From assembly GCA_944389495.1 (NCBI GenBank), contig CALXMN010000001.1, positions 142,012 through 206,011 on the forward strand: a stretch of 64,000 bases of DNA, read 5' to 3'. Each line of letters starts with the position of its first letter. Position 1 is the first letter of the stretch. Both the position numbers and the translations under genes were made by a program. Below, piece after piece: positions 9,604-17,855 of this stretch. This DNA comes from an uncultured Alphaproteobacteria bacterium (lineage in GTDB: Bacteria; Pseudomonadota; Alphaproteobacteria; Rs-D84). The notes beneath the pieces are model-generated. The model was not told where the DNA came from. It did no database searches and was given only the letters and a program-made list of their open reading frames with translations.

Positions 9604-9831
9604 TTTTTGACGCACAAATCGGCCGAATTCTTCGGGTGTCATTTTTGCAACACTGGCGATTTTTGCGATGGTGTTCCCAGATGGCCAATGTGGTTTTCCG
9701 TATTTTGAAATCCGTTTGCTTTTATTAAATGCGGTTGGATCCATTCCACAAAGTTTGGCCAGTCCCGAACAACTTACCCCCAGTTTTTCCGCAATTTTAT
9801 CTATTGCGGTCCAGATTCCATTATGCGTCAT
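9601..9831 (-). CDS. Small Cro/C1-type HTH regulator
   Basis: A 76-residue, single-domain DNA-binding protein. The helix-turn-helix core is SCSGLAKLCGMDPTAFNKSK, then HWPSGNTIAKIA and a C-terminal MTPEEFGRFV. It matches the N-terminal DNA-binding part of alphaproteobacterial C2/S24-type repressors but has no peptidase or sensor domain. A close paralogue lies at 38762-39007 with the same FNKSKR...P.WPS core. Ribosome site GGAGAGAG. Targets unknown. Confidence 0.75.
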   Translation of the reverse strand: MTHNGIWTAIDKIAEKLGVSCSGLAKLCGMDPTAFNKSKRISKYGKPHWPSGNTIAKIASVAKMTPEEFGRFVRQK

Positions 9832-9923
9832 AAGTGCTCTCTCCTTGTGTTTATTCTCGTTATGGTTGAATTATATCCTAAATACACGTGTTTTGCAATG
9901 GGTAAAAATTCCTAATAAAAAAT

Positions 9924-9952
9924 AAATCCCACAACATAAAGTTATGGGATTT
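9924..9952 (-). terminator. Hairpin terminator, distal copy
   Basis: 12-bp stem with one mismatch (AAATCCCACAAC / GTTATGGGATTT, five-base loop). On the minus strand it is followed by ATTTTTTATT, so it would back up the terminator just before it downstream of the FKBP-like lipoprotein gene. Confidence 0.6.
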
Positions 9953-9958
9953 GTTAAA

Positions 9959-9989
9959 TAAAAATCGCCCGCATATGGACGATTTTTTT
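9959..9989. terminator. Terminator of the FKBP-like lipoprotein gene
   Basis: AAAAATCGCC / GGACGATTTTTTTT hairpin immediately after the leftward stop codon, symmetrical enough to work both ways. Confidence 0.7.
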
Positions 9990-9992
9990 TAC

Positions 9993-10322
9993 CTATTGCT
10001 TAACGATTTCGTTAACAGTAACTTTAAAGACCACATCTTGACCGGCCAATTCCGGAACATAGTCTTGCGGGAATGTGATGTTAATATCACGTGTTTCACC
10101 CTGTTCCATACCGATTAACTGTTCTTCAAATCCCGGAACGAATTGACCACTGCCCAGAACCAGTGGGAAATTGGTTGCGGTTCCACCTTCGAATGCAACG
10201 CCGTCTTTGTAACCGGCAAAGTCAATTACAACCGTATCACCGTTTTGTGCGCCGGCATTGCTGTCACAGGCGGTTAAAAACATTGCGCCGCAGATTGCGA
10301 CCGCTGACATAAGTTTTTTCAT
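9993..10322 (-). CDS. FKBP-fold lipoprotein, trigger-factor-PPIase-like
   Basis: A 109-residue lipoprotein with lipobox FLTAC (Cys19). Essentially all of the mature part is one FKBP domain: GDTVVIDFAGYKDGVAFEGG, FPLVLGSGQFVPGFEEQLIG, GETRDINITFPQDY and a final VVFKVTVNEI. These blocks resemble the PPIase domain of trigger factor more than periplasmic FkpA. Inferred role: peptidyl-prolyl isomerase or chaperone tethered to an envelope membrane. The usual trigger-factor ribosome-binding and chaperone arms are absent, which is expected for a separate protein rather than a truncation. Confidence 0.75.
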   Translation of the reverse strand: MKKLMSAVAICGAMFLTACDSNAGAQNGDTVVIDFAGYKDGVAFEGGTATNFPLVLGSGQFVPGFEEQLIGMEQGETRDINITFPQDYVPELAGQDVVFKVTVNEIVKQ

Positions 10323-10362
10323 TTTGTCACCCTTGGTTAATGTTTGTTTGTGTAATAACAGT

Positions 10363-10659
10363 TTAGCGTATTTTATTCGTGTTGTTCAATATATTATTTA
10401 CAATTTTCATATTATTTTTATTTGATTCAGAAATACGTTCGTCTGATTTACGCATTGCGATTTCAACCATCTTTTTATATTGTGACATAATCTGAATATT
10501 TTGTACGTTATCTGGCTTGGCCAATTTATTGTATCCAGATTTTAAGAAATCGCCCGCACGACGTAAATCACGTGCCAAAATTTTATCTTCTGCGGCGGCC
10601 TCGCTATTAAAAAAAGAATCAAGACGTTTCAATGCCGCGGTATATTCTTTATTTGACAT
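10363..10659 (-). CDS. Hypothetical helical protein
   Basis: A 98-residue protein I do not recognise. Predicted almost entirely helical, charged, with no signal peptide or membrane segment; the C-terminus is Asn/Lys-rich. It lies between two lipoprotein genes on the same strand, 40 bases before the FKBP-like gene and 23 bases after the next upstream gene, so the three may be co-transcribed. Confidence 0.55.
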   Translation of the reverse strand: MSNKEYTAALKRLDSFFNSEAAAEDKILARDLRRAGDFLKSGYNKLAKPDNVQNIQIMSQYKKMVEIAMRKSDERISESNKNNMKIVNNILNNTNKIR

Positions 10660-10682
10660 ATTAAAAATATAATCGATTGGTT

Positions 10683-11246
10683 TTAGTTATTATATACGCA
10701 TCTGAATCCATATTCGCGCATAGTGGAACCTTCGGCCTCTACACGATAATCGAAATAGGGCGTCGGGCGCATTACATCAAAAGATGGCCGATCGTATACC
10801 ATAACAATACTGTCGGCATTGCGGCCACAAATGCGTTTCATTTCATAGTCTGCCACCTTGGCCAATACGGTACGTGCATCGCCATCAATGTCCATACCGT
10901 CTGCGTTCTGGATAAGGCGCAGCCGCATTTCGCGCAAATCAGTGTTCCCCAACAAAATCTGGACCCGAACCATTGTGCCACGATATTCCTGCCACCGGGT
11001 TTCCATACGTGCGGTATTCCAACGGTTATTGCTGGCCTCTTTTTCTGCATCGGTTTTTGGTTTATAAGAATCAATGTTGGAATATTGATTTTCCGATTGC
11101 ATAAAGGTACTGGTTCGTTCGTTGTACAATGGTGCATCCGCACCACCGGCGGCAAAATCTTCGGTATTATATGGTGTATCATTACCGGTATTACACGCGC
11201 CCAAAACAAAAACCGAACACAGCAGCATCAGCAAAGTTTTTTTCAT
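10683..11246 (-). CDS. Hypothetical lipoprotein
   Basis: 187 residues when started at the ATG at 11246, where AGAGAG precedes it; an upstream in-frame ATG at 11297 would put a charged tail before the signal peptide and is less likely. Lipobox VLGAC gives Cys18. The mature part is acidic and Asn-rich, then a mixed domain with two cysteines (KRICGRNAD and GFRCVYNN) that could form a disulfide. No family recognised. First gene of a leftward lipoprotein group, divergent from the VirB11-type ATPase. Confidence 0.6.
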   Translation of the reverse strand: MKKTLLMLLCSVFVLGACNTGNDTPYNTEDFAAGGADAPLYNERTSTFMQSENQYSNIDSYKPKTDAEKEASNNRWNTARMETRWQEYRGTMVRVQILLGNTDLREMRLRLIQNADGMDIDGDARTVLAKVADYEMKRICGRNADSIVMVYDRPSFDVMRPTPYFDYRVEAEGSTMREYGFRCVYNN

Positions 11247-11324
11247 TTTTATATCTCTCTTTTTTTTAATTTTATCAAATAAAGCATTTTGATTCAAGTC
11301 ACGATTTGTGATAAAATTAATACG

Positions 11325-12284
11325 ATGTCGAATGTCGTACTGGATTCTTTGTTAAAGCCACTGGAAGATTTCTATAAACCATCGTTTGTAGAGGAAATTG
11401 CCATAAATCACGCGGGCCAGGTTTGGATGCGTTTGCACGGTGCACGTGTGCCCTGGGTTGCGTACAGTGCCGAAGTATTGACCAAACAATATCTTATCGA
11501 TTTAATTCATACGGTTGCAAATATTTACGAACGTCCATTTGATCCGGTGCACGGTGTACCTGTGGTCTATGCAACTTTGCCCGGGAATCATCGCTTTACA
11601 GCAATTGCGGGCCCAAACGTCCAATATGACGAACGTGATATAACGGGTGGGGTTGCATTGAATATACGTGGAACATCCGCGCCCGAAACCTCGTTCGAGC
11701 AATATCATTTAAAGCGTGGGGAACGGTTAATGCGGGTCAAGCCGCGTGAATCCACGCGTCCCGATGATCCGTACGATCGGTTAATGTCCGCCATAAATGA
11801 CGGCAGTCCTATTTTAATCAGTGGCGCCACTGCAACTGGGAAGACAACGTTTTTAAATCATATGTTGACCCTGATTGATAAAAACAGTCGTGTCATCACG
11901 GTCGAAGATGCACGTGAAATTCGTGTGCCCCAGCCGAACCACGTTCACTTTATATTATCACGAACGGAACAGACAAACGATTTTAACTATGCGCGTTTGC
12001 TGGATTTGGTGGTTCGTATGACGCCGGATGTCATTATTGGTGGTGAAATTTCGACGGATAATGCATCTGTTTTATGGGAAATGTTGGGGACGGGGCACGA
12101 TCATTTTTATACGACCATTCACGCCGAGAGTGCCGATGCCGCATACGCCGCATTTGCAGACCGCATTTTACATACCCAGCCTGCATACGATCGTTCCGAT
12201 TTAATTGCCGAAATGAAAAAGAAAATTCGTGTGGTCCAATTGTCGCGTGACGGCGCCTTGCGTGCCGTGACCGAGGTTGTATAG
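11325..12284 (+). CDS. VirB11-family type IV secretion ATPase
   Basis: Hexameric secretion ATPase at the cytoplasmic base of type IV secretion systems. Of 319 residues, the N-terminal half binds the membrane side. The C-terminal RecA-like domain carries Walker A GATATGKTT, an Asp box in ITVEDAREIRVP, Walker B PDVIIGGEI and the conserved GHDHFYTTIHAESA. I use ATG 11325; the frame also opens at 11289, inside the probable promoter region. No clear ribosome site is visible. No other VirB gene adjoins it; other T4SS-like genes are at 49.3-51.6 kb. A terminator follows. Confidence 0.85.
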   Translation: MSNVVLDSLLKPLEDFYKPSFVEEIAINHAGQVWMRLHGARVPWVAYSAEVLTKQYLIDLIHTVANIYERPFDPVHGVPVVYATLPGNHRFTAIAGPNVQYDERDITGGVALNIRGTSAPETSFEQYHLKRGERLMRVKPRESTRPDDPYDRLMSAINDGSPILISGATATGKTTFLNHMLTLIDKNSRVITVEDAREIRVPQPNHVHFILSRTEQTNDFNYARLLDLVVRMTPDVIIGGEISTDNASVLWEMLGTGHDHFYTTIHAESADAAYAAFADRILHTQPAYDRSDLIAEMKKKIRVVQLSRDGALRAVTEVV

Positions 12285-12315
12285 CATTATCCCCCATAAC
12301 TTATACTATTTATGT

Positions 12316-12342
12316 AAAAAACGCCCATTTGGGCGATTTTTT
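12316..12342 (+). terminator. Terminator of the VirB11-type gene
   Basis: CGCCC-ATTT-GGGCG hairpin with A- and T-run flanks. Confidence 0.85.
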
Positions 12343-12364
12343 CATCAAGATGCCGTACACGCGG

Positions 12365-12523
12365 TCAAGAATTGTCATATCGTTTTGTCCCATTGGCATC
12401 ATCCATATATGGGCACCCGGCACAATAATCAGCGTTCAAATAATCTCCTGCATCACAAATGTCACAGAATTGCGTAACCATTTCGTATTTGCAAAATTTT
12501 GTGTGCGGAATAAAAATTATCAT
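12365..12523 (-). pseudogene. Possible relic or mini-gene of a Cys-rich protein
   Basis: Between the VirB11 terminator and the next gene (12285-12592), the minus strand holds a 52-codon frame with six cysteines: FCKYEM, then FCDICDAGDYL, then YCAGCPY. The spacing recalls the C..C..G.Y...C..CP modules of the broken surface gene at 18997-19616. There is no signal peptide and no convincing ribosome site, so I read it as a decayed fragment. A genuine small peptide gene is possible. Confidence 0.3.
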
Positions 12524-12592
12524 TTCGTCACTTGTATATTATGATATGTATACCTATATATTCTGCAGAAAATATAAAAAAAGGATAATAAA

Positions 12593-12796
12593 ATGACAGG
12601 CAAAAATCAGCCCAGTCCCTGGCTGGATGATAAATTAAACGCCGCCAAAACCTCGGCCGAGCGTGATGAAATCCTGCGTCAATGGGATGAAGCGAAGATG
12701 GAACGTGCACGTGTTAAAGAAGAAGAAAGAATAAATGCACCATCGTTGATGGATAAAATTTATAACTTTTTTGCTGCGCGTCGTCGGGTTAAATAA
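12593..12796 (+). CDS. Small hypothetical protein
   Basis: 67 residues, charged and helical, starting SPWLDDKLNAAKTSAERDE after a short leader. It has a basic tail ARRRVK and no membrane segment. Ribosome site AAGGAT 8 bases upstream, and a strong terminator right after the stop, so it is a properly framed single gene. Not recognised. Confidence 0.6.
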   Translation: MTGKNQPSPWLDDKLNAAKTSAERDEILRQWDEAKMERARVKEEERINAPSLMDKIYNFFAARRRVK

Positions 12797-12826
12797 AATG
12801 GCCCCTTTGGGGCCCTTTTATTTGTT
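12796..12826. terminator. Bidirectional terminator
   Basis: GGCCCC-TTT-GGGGCC hairpin with AAATAAAA on the left and TTTTATTT on the right. It separates the small gene from the converging SHOCT-domain gene and overlaps the latter's stop. Confidence 0.85.
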
Positions 12827-13138
12827 TAGCAATTTGGATTTCATTTGTTCATACTCAGATTTTGTAATAACTTTATCCTTGTACAATTTCGATAACTTTT
12901 CCAATTTATCCAAAGCGTCCCCGCCCAGACAATCGCCACGCCATACCAACGACAATATTAACGCCACGACCCAGGTTAATCCGAAAAATATCCCCAGAAC
13001 AGATAACACAACAATGGTTGTTTTTTCACCACCACAAATTCCGCGTGCATTTGCGATCATAATTGGTATCGCCAAAAACGCGACGCATACAACCGCAATA
13101 CAGAACATAATTAAAAATGCAACAATAACTTCCAGCAT
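12818..13138 (-). CDS. Membrane protein: superinfection-immunity-like segments plus SHOCT domain
   Basis: 106 residues. Two transmembrane segments (about 1-28 and 42-66) resemble the Imm_superinfect/T4 Imm family, notably GIFFGLTWVVALILSLVW. The C-terminal 35 residues form a SHOCT module (LEKLSKLYKDKVITKSEYE). Members with this layout are widespread small membrane proteins. A block on phage DNA entry is the family's name-giving role but is unproven here. Single gene upstream of the shared terminator. Confidence 0.65.
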   Translation of the reverse strand: MLEVIVAFLIMFCIAVVCVAFLAIPIMIANARGICGGEKTTIVVLSVLGIFFGLTWVVALILSLVWRGDCLGGDALDKLEKLSKLYKDKVITKSEYEQMKSKLLNK

Positions 13139-13204
13139 AATTTACCCCCGTTGTTTAATTACTGTATATTATACAATAAAACGTGATTTTGTTCAAGAAT
13201 GCCA

Positions 13205-15418
13205 TTACATAAAATTCTGGGGATTAACATCGATTTTTATGCGTACATTTGCGGGCACGCGAACACGTCCGACCCAGTGCGCAACCAAAGGCTGTAACAT
13301 CGCCCGGGCGTCCCCCGCCACCAGAAAACGCATTCTGTACCAATTTCGTACCTGGTAAATTTGTGCGGCAATCGGTCCCATTATTTTAACCCCCGTCGCC
13401 ACCGGTGCGGCATTTTTCAATACATCACAAAAGTTTTTAAGAATATTTTCCTTGTTTGCCTCTATGACCAGTGCGACCAGTTGGCCATACGGTGGCATCT
13501 TTGCGGTACGTCGTGCCGCCATATCGGCCGTCATAAATGCATCACGGTCGCCATTACAAATTGCCTGTAATACGGGGTGGTTCGGCTGATATGTTTGCAT
13601 TAAAACGTGTCCCGGTATATCGCCACGGCCGGCGCGACCAGCAACCTGGAACAGTTGCTGAAACGTGTGTTCGGCCGCACGAAAATCTGTTCCGAACAAT
13701 CCCATATCTGCATCAACCACGCCCACCAGGGTCAGGTTTGGAAAATGATGTCCCTTGGCCAGAATTTGTGTTCCAATTACAATATCTGTTTCGCCATTTT
13801 CCATTTTTTGCACGATACGTTCCAGTGCCTGGCGCGACATAATTGTATCACTGGATACCAATGCGGTGCGTGCGCCGGGAAATTTAACAGAAACTTCTTC
13901 TTCTATTTTTTCCAGTCCCGCCCCGCGCATAGATACAGTGTTTCCGCACATTGGGCACTTGTCCGGTTGCGGCATTGTTCGCCCACACATATGGCACAGC
14001 ATTTTCCCCAGTTGTTTGTGGTATGTCATACCCACGCTGCAGTCCGGGCATTGTGCAACCCATCCGCATTTTTTGCATCCAACAATTGGTGCAAATCCGC
14101 GCCGGTTTATGAACAACATAACTTGATGTCCGGCATCCAGTGTTTTTCGCACGGCGTCGCACAATGCGGGTGATAAATTTCCCGTATGTGGTTGTGTATT
14201 GTCGGTATCGGTCGGTAAAATATATTGCTGGGGCCGATTTTCACGTATATCTATGGTTTCGATTGTTGGCAAAGACGCCCCGCCAAATCGTGATGTTAAT
14301 TTCAGTTGGATATATTTTCCGTCTGCAACATTTTTCAGTGTTTCGGCCGATGGGGTTGCACTGGCCAATATTATGGGAAAGCCGGCTATCTTTGCGCGCA
14401 GAACGGCCATATCGCGCGCGTGATAATTTCCCATATCTTCTTGTTTATACGAAGTGTCGTGTTCTTCGTCCACTACAATCAGCCCAAGATTTTGCCACGG
14501 CAGAAACAGTGCACTGCGTGTTCCCACAACCATACGAATTTTTCCATTTAATACACCGCGCCATATTTCGCGTCGCCGTGCCGCGGTAAGGTTGCTGTGC
14601 CATACGACGGGTGGTGCACCAAATCTTTTTTCGTACCGCGACATAAATTGTGCGGTTAATGCGATTTCCGGCATCATCAGTAATACCGATGCCCCCCGAC
14701 TGTATGCATCCCAGGCGGCATCAAAATAAACCTGTGTTTTACCACTGCCGGTGATGCCATCCAACAGATATGCAGAAAAACCGCCACGATTAATTGCGTC
14801 ACAAATTGTTTTTGCGGCGGCGGCTTGTTCTGGGTTAAGAACGACATTTCCCATATCACGATATTGGTATTGTGACACATTTGTATTTCGTGCACGTGTG
14901 GCCACGGGTGTTAATACACCGTGTGTAATCATTCCGCGTACGACGGCGGCACTGACGTGTGCGATATTTTGGATATCTGGTATTCCCATTGCGTCGTTAT
15001 CATTTGATGCAAATGCATCCGCAACAGATTGACGTGCATCCGTCATACGGATTTTTTCATCCGGGTTATATGCATACAGTTGTTCCAACTTTGGCGGTGA
15101 AAATGCATCAGGCACATTTATAATTAATCGCAGAACCGCCCCCGGTGTCATCAGTGTCCATTCGGACATTTTCTTTATCCATTGTAAATCTGCCAAGGAT
15201 AAATGTTCTGGAAAAACATCTAAGGTTTCTTTTATTTTTTCCGGGGCCAGATTACCGTCGCCAATACCGTACACAACACCGATATACTGTCGGTTCATAA
15301 CGCTGACGCGGACAAAATTTCCCAATGATGCCGGCGCATTTAATCGATAGTCATATCCTGCGTTTACGACATTTGGTATCAAAATTTTTACAATATCGCC
15401 CGATTTAAACATATCCAC
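13205..15418 (-). CDS. priA: Primosomal helicase PriA
   Basis: Restarts stalled replication forks by recognising fork DNA and loading DnaB. At 737 residues it has normal length. The N-terminal DNA-binding part is followed by the helicase core with Walker A GITGSGKT, DEEH box VVDEEHD, and motif ILASATPS. A zinc-binding insert has paired cysteines (CKKCGWVAQCPDC, CHMCG, CPMCG). Motifs V-VI include GTQILAKGH and QVAGRAGRG. An ATG two codons later is an equally possible start. Its helicase partner dnaB is at 27.7 kb. Confidence 0.95.
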   Translation of the reverse strand: MDMFKSGDIVKILIPNVVNAGYDYRLNAPASLGNFVRVSVMNRQYIGVVYGIGDGNLAPEKIKETLDVFPEHLSLADLQWIKKMSEWTLMTPGAVLRLIINVPDAFSPPKLEQLYAYNPDEKIRMTDARQSVADAFASNDNDAMGIPDIQNIAHVSAAVVRGMITHGVLTPVATRARNTNVSQYQYRDMGNVVLNPEQAAAAKTICDAINRGGFSAYLLDGITGSGKTQVYFDAAWDAYSRGASVLLMMPEIALTAQFMSRYEKRFGAPPVVWHSNLTAARRREIWRGVLNGKIRMVVGTRSALFLPWQNLGLIVVDEEHDTSYKQEDMGNYHARDMAVLRAKIAGFPIILASATPSAETLKNVADGKYIQLKLTSRFGGASLPTIETIDIRENRPQQYILPTDTDNTQPHTGNLSPALCDAVRKTLDAGHQVMLFINRRGFAPIVGCKKCGWVAQCPDCSVGMTYHKQLGKMLCHMCGRTMPQPDKCPMCGNTVSMRGAGLEKIEEEVSVKFPGARTALVSSDTIMSRQALERIVQKMENGETDIVIGTQILAKGHHFPNLTLVGVVDADMGLFGTDFRAAEHTFQQLFQVAGRAGRGDIPGHVLMQTYQPNHPVLQAICNGDRDAFMTADMAARRTAKMPPYGQLVALVIEANKENILKNFCDVLKNAAPVATGVKIMGPIAAQIYQVRNWYRMRFLVAGDARAMLQPLVAHWVGRVRVPANVRIKIDVNPQNFM

Positions 15419-15471
15419 AAAGTACTTGTTTTTTTCTTTTTTTTCAATACCATTTATGGCATAAAAAATCT

Positions 15472-16218
15472 ATGGCTATGTGGAAATTATTTTTTGAAAC
15501 GTGTGATGTGTTGTGCGGGCTGATACCAAATCGGCGCATACGGCGTAATATCCGTGAACAACGATTGTTTGATTGGCGCGATAAATATAATGCGCTGCGG
15601 AAAAAATTTCCCGAATTAAATTTTCGTCATACTCGTATGATAAAGGGTGGTTGGAACATTGGCTTTATTGTTGATAATCGCTATGTTTTCAAGATACGAA
15701 AATTTTACGACACGTCTATTCCGATTGAAAAAATTATGCGTGAAAAAAGAATTACAGACGCGTTTGCCAATATATCGCCACTGCGCATACCGAAAATAGA
15801 AATTGTTCGTGCGGGTAAATATACGTTTTATAAATACGATTTTATACCGGGACAAAATTTGAATCTGTATTCAACGCGTGTTATACGGCGCCACGCCCGT
15901 GATTGGGGAACCCAGTTGGCGGAATTTATATACGCGGTGCATAATGCACGGCCGCCGGAAATTGATGATTTACGTGCCGATGCAACGGGTGACGGATGGA
16001 ATCACAATGATATGTGTAATAATATAATTGTTGATAAAAAGACGCGCCGTGTTGTTGGTGTTATTGATTGGGAATATGCCGGTTGGGGTACGTTGGAATC
16101 AGAATTTAATAATGCGATTGCGTATTCGCACCGTGTGCGTAATTCTGGAATTGGCGATGTTATACGGGCGCATTATAAAAACATTTCCAACACATCGCGT
16201 GTCGCCCATAAAAAATAA
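15472..16218 (+). CDS. Aminoglycoside-phosphotransferase-like small-molecule kinase
   Basis: 248 residues with the protein-kinase-like APH/choline-kinase fold. The catalytic loop is WNHNDMCNNIIVD (the HxDxxxxN equivalent) and the metal-binding motif is GVIDWEYAG. The N-terminal lobe has GGWNIGFIVDNRYVFKIRK with the ATP-binding lysine. Relatives include LicA-type choline kinases and antibiotic kinases. The sequence does not settle the substrate. No partner gene adjoins, and I see nothing that specifically suggests drug resistance. Confidence 0.7.
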   Translation: MAMWKLFFETCDVLCGLIPNRRIRRNIREQRLFDWRDKYNALRKKFPELNFRHTRMIKGGWNIGFIVDNRYVFKIRKFYDTSIPIEKIMREKRITDAFANISPLRIPKIEIVRAGKYTFYKYDFIPGQNLNLYSTRVIRRHARDWGTQLAEFIYAVHNARPPEIDDLRADATGDGWNHNDMCNNIIVDKKTRRVVGVIDWEYAGWGTLESEFNNAIAYSHRVRNSGIGDVIRAHYKNISNTSRVAHKK

Positions 16219-16241
16219 TTCAATAATTTAAATTATTTTTA

Positions 16242-16270
16242 TTGACAAATTGTTTGTTTGTGCGTACTCT
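16242..16270 (+). promoter_or_regulatory. Sigma-70-type promoter
   Basis: Consensus TTGACA (16242-16247), 17-base spacer, TACTCT (16265-16270), 31 bases before the ATG of the downstream hypothetical gene. Confidence 0.65.
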
Positions 16271-16300
16271 GTCTTTGTCAATTTTTTAATGGGGGTCCAT

Positions 16301-16855
16301 ATGAAGCCAGACAAAAGAAAGCAAACCGCCGCACAACGTGTATTTTCCAGTTATACGGTATACATATCAAATATGGTAATAGAGCAATATGGTCCATCGT
16401 ATTCCAGCCAGTTGGAAATGCGCAACACGTGGCGTTGCAAGATTCCATACACGGATGAAATAGAAGATTTTTTGATATTTAAAACCAAGATGTTTATTCG
16501 TTTTTTGGATTCGCGTAATTCTAATTCCACAAATCCCCAGTTTTTGGACGCGTTAACACGTCGAATGGCGGATTATTTATCGGCATATACCGTACGCAGT
16601 TTGAAACGCGAAACCCGTAAAAAGGCCCGTGAACAATTGCGTATAACATTATATGATGAATCAACGTACATTCAAAACTTATTATTGCGCCAGGCCATTA
16701 ATCGTGATGTCCGCGATGCATCGCGTCGCAATATATACAAGCGGCCGTCTGGCAATAAAAATGCCCGCCAGGCCCAGGATATAAAACAAAAATATGCCGA
16801 CATACAAAGTCAACAGACAAACAAGATTGTCGAAATTGTTGTGCGTAAACGTTAA
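16301..16855 (+). CDS. Hypothetical basic protein
   Basis: 184 residues when started at 16301, which sits behind GGGGGT and a good promoter; an upstream in-frame ATG at 16250 would fall inside the promoter. The protein is strongly basic and helical with many Arg/Lys-Gln stretches and a basic C-terminus (IVEIVVRKR), suggesting nucleic-acid contact. No family recognised. It converges with miaA, the stops 6 bases apart. Confidence 0.6.
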   Translation: MKPDKRKQTAAQRVFSSYTVYISNMVIEQYGPSYSSQLEMRNTWRCKIPYTDEIEDFLIFKTKMFIRFLDSRNSNSTNPQFLDALTRRMADYLSAYTVRSLKRETRKKAREQLRITLYDESTYIQNLLLRQAINRDVRDASRRNIYKRPSGNKNARQAQDIKQKYADIQSQQTNKIVEIVVRKR

Positions 16856-16861
16856 TGTTGG

Positions 16862-17725
16862 TTAATCTATATGATTAATTTCCAAATCGGCGGCGAACTG
16901 GGTACGGAACCAAGTTCGCTGTCTTTTTGCATATTGGTTTGTTTTTGTTGTCCAATCGGCTATACATTGTTCGCGCGATATTTCGCCACGAACAAACGCG
17001 CACAGTTGTGCCGCGCCAATTGCGCGTCGCACATCCCAATTTGATTGGATTATGTATTGCGCTTCGTCCACGGCGCCGTGTGCCAACATTTCTGAAATGC
17101 GTGCCGCAATTCTTGGGCGTAATACAGACATATCAGGGTTTATAAGTATTTTATATGGGGTGGGGCAAATTGCGCCGACGCGCGGCAACTTTTGCCATTC
17201 GGTTAAATGTGTCCCTGTTTGCAAAAACACTTCTATTGCGCGTGCGACGCGTTGGGGGTCGGTTGCGTGAAAGCCATCAGGCAACATTTTTTGTGCCGCG
17301 GCCAGATTGTTGGCGACCATTTCGCGTGCCTGTGCCCGATTTTTGTCTGATATTTCCGGTACAGGTGACATTCCATTTATCAGTGCATTTATATAATATC
17401 CTGTTCCACCAACAAAGATCGGGGTCTTGCCCGCATTACGCGCCGCATCATATTCACGCCGCGCCATATCAAGATATTTTGCCACACTGATTTGTACACT
17501 AAGTGGTAATATAGAAAACAATCGATATGGTACACCGTCTATTTCCGGGGTTATATCGCGCCCTGCGAATGGGCTGGCCGAAATATTTTCTATGCCGCCA
17601 TATATTTGCACGCTGTCACAGTTAATAATGACGCCGTTAATTTCGCGCGCCAATTTATGTGCGTATTCTGATTTTCCCGATGCAGTCGGTCCGGTTACTA
17701 TATAAGATTCTCGTTTTTCGATCAT
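16862..17725 (-). CDS. miaA: tRNA dimethylallyltransferase
   Basis: Transfers an isopentenyl group from DMAPP to A37 of tRNAs reading UNN codons. The P-loop is VTGPTASGKSEYA, followed by INCDSVQIY, the GGTGYYINAL substrate loop, the DPQRVARAIEV tRNA-contact stretch, and AKRQRTWFR near the end. I start at ATG 17725 (287 residues); an in-frame upstream start at 17776 adds a non-conserved leader. Length is slightly short but all motifs are present. Confidence 0.93.
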   Translation of the reverse strand: MIEKRESYIVTGPTASGKSEYAHKLAREINGVIINCDSVQIYGGIENISASPFAGRDITPEIDGVPYRLFSILPLSVQISVAKYLDMARREYDAARNAGKTPIFVGGTGYYINALINGMSPVPEISDKNRAQAREMVANNLAAAQKMLPDGFHATDPQRVARAIEVFLQTGTHLTEWQKLPRVGAICPTPYKILINPDMSVLRPRIAARISEMLAHGAVDEAQYIIQSNWDVRRAIGAAQLCAFVRGEISREQCIADWTTKTNQYAKRQRTWFRTQFAADLEINHID

Positions 17726-17789
17726 ATTGATGTGATTATATACGCGTGCGTGCGCAAATTCAAGTAAGCCGGGCATTTAAAAATTAAGA

Positions 17790-17817
17790 TTGCACAATTT
17801 TCCCACCGTGTTAAAAT
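17790..17817 (+). promoter_or_regulatory. Promoter of gap
   Basis: TTGCAC (17790-17795), 16-base spacer, TAAAAT (17812-17817), about 38 bases before the gap start. Confidence 0.55.
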
Positions 17818-17855
17818 ACCACCCGTCCAATAGATAAAAAACGAAAGGAATAAAA

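Noticed and set aside
15472-16218. Antibiotic resistance kinase
   Set aside because: Only the general APH fold is visible; no mobile context and no similarity to a specific resistance enzyme that I can recognise.
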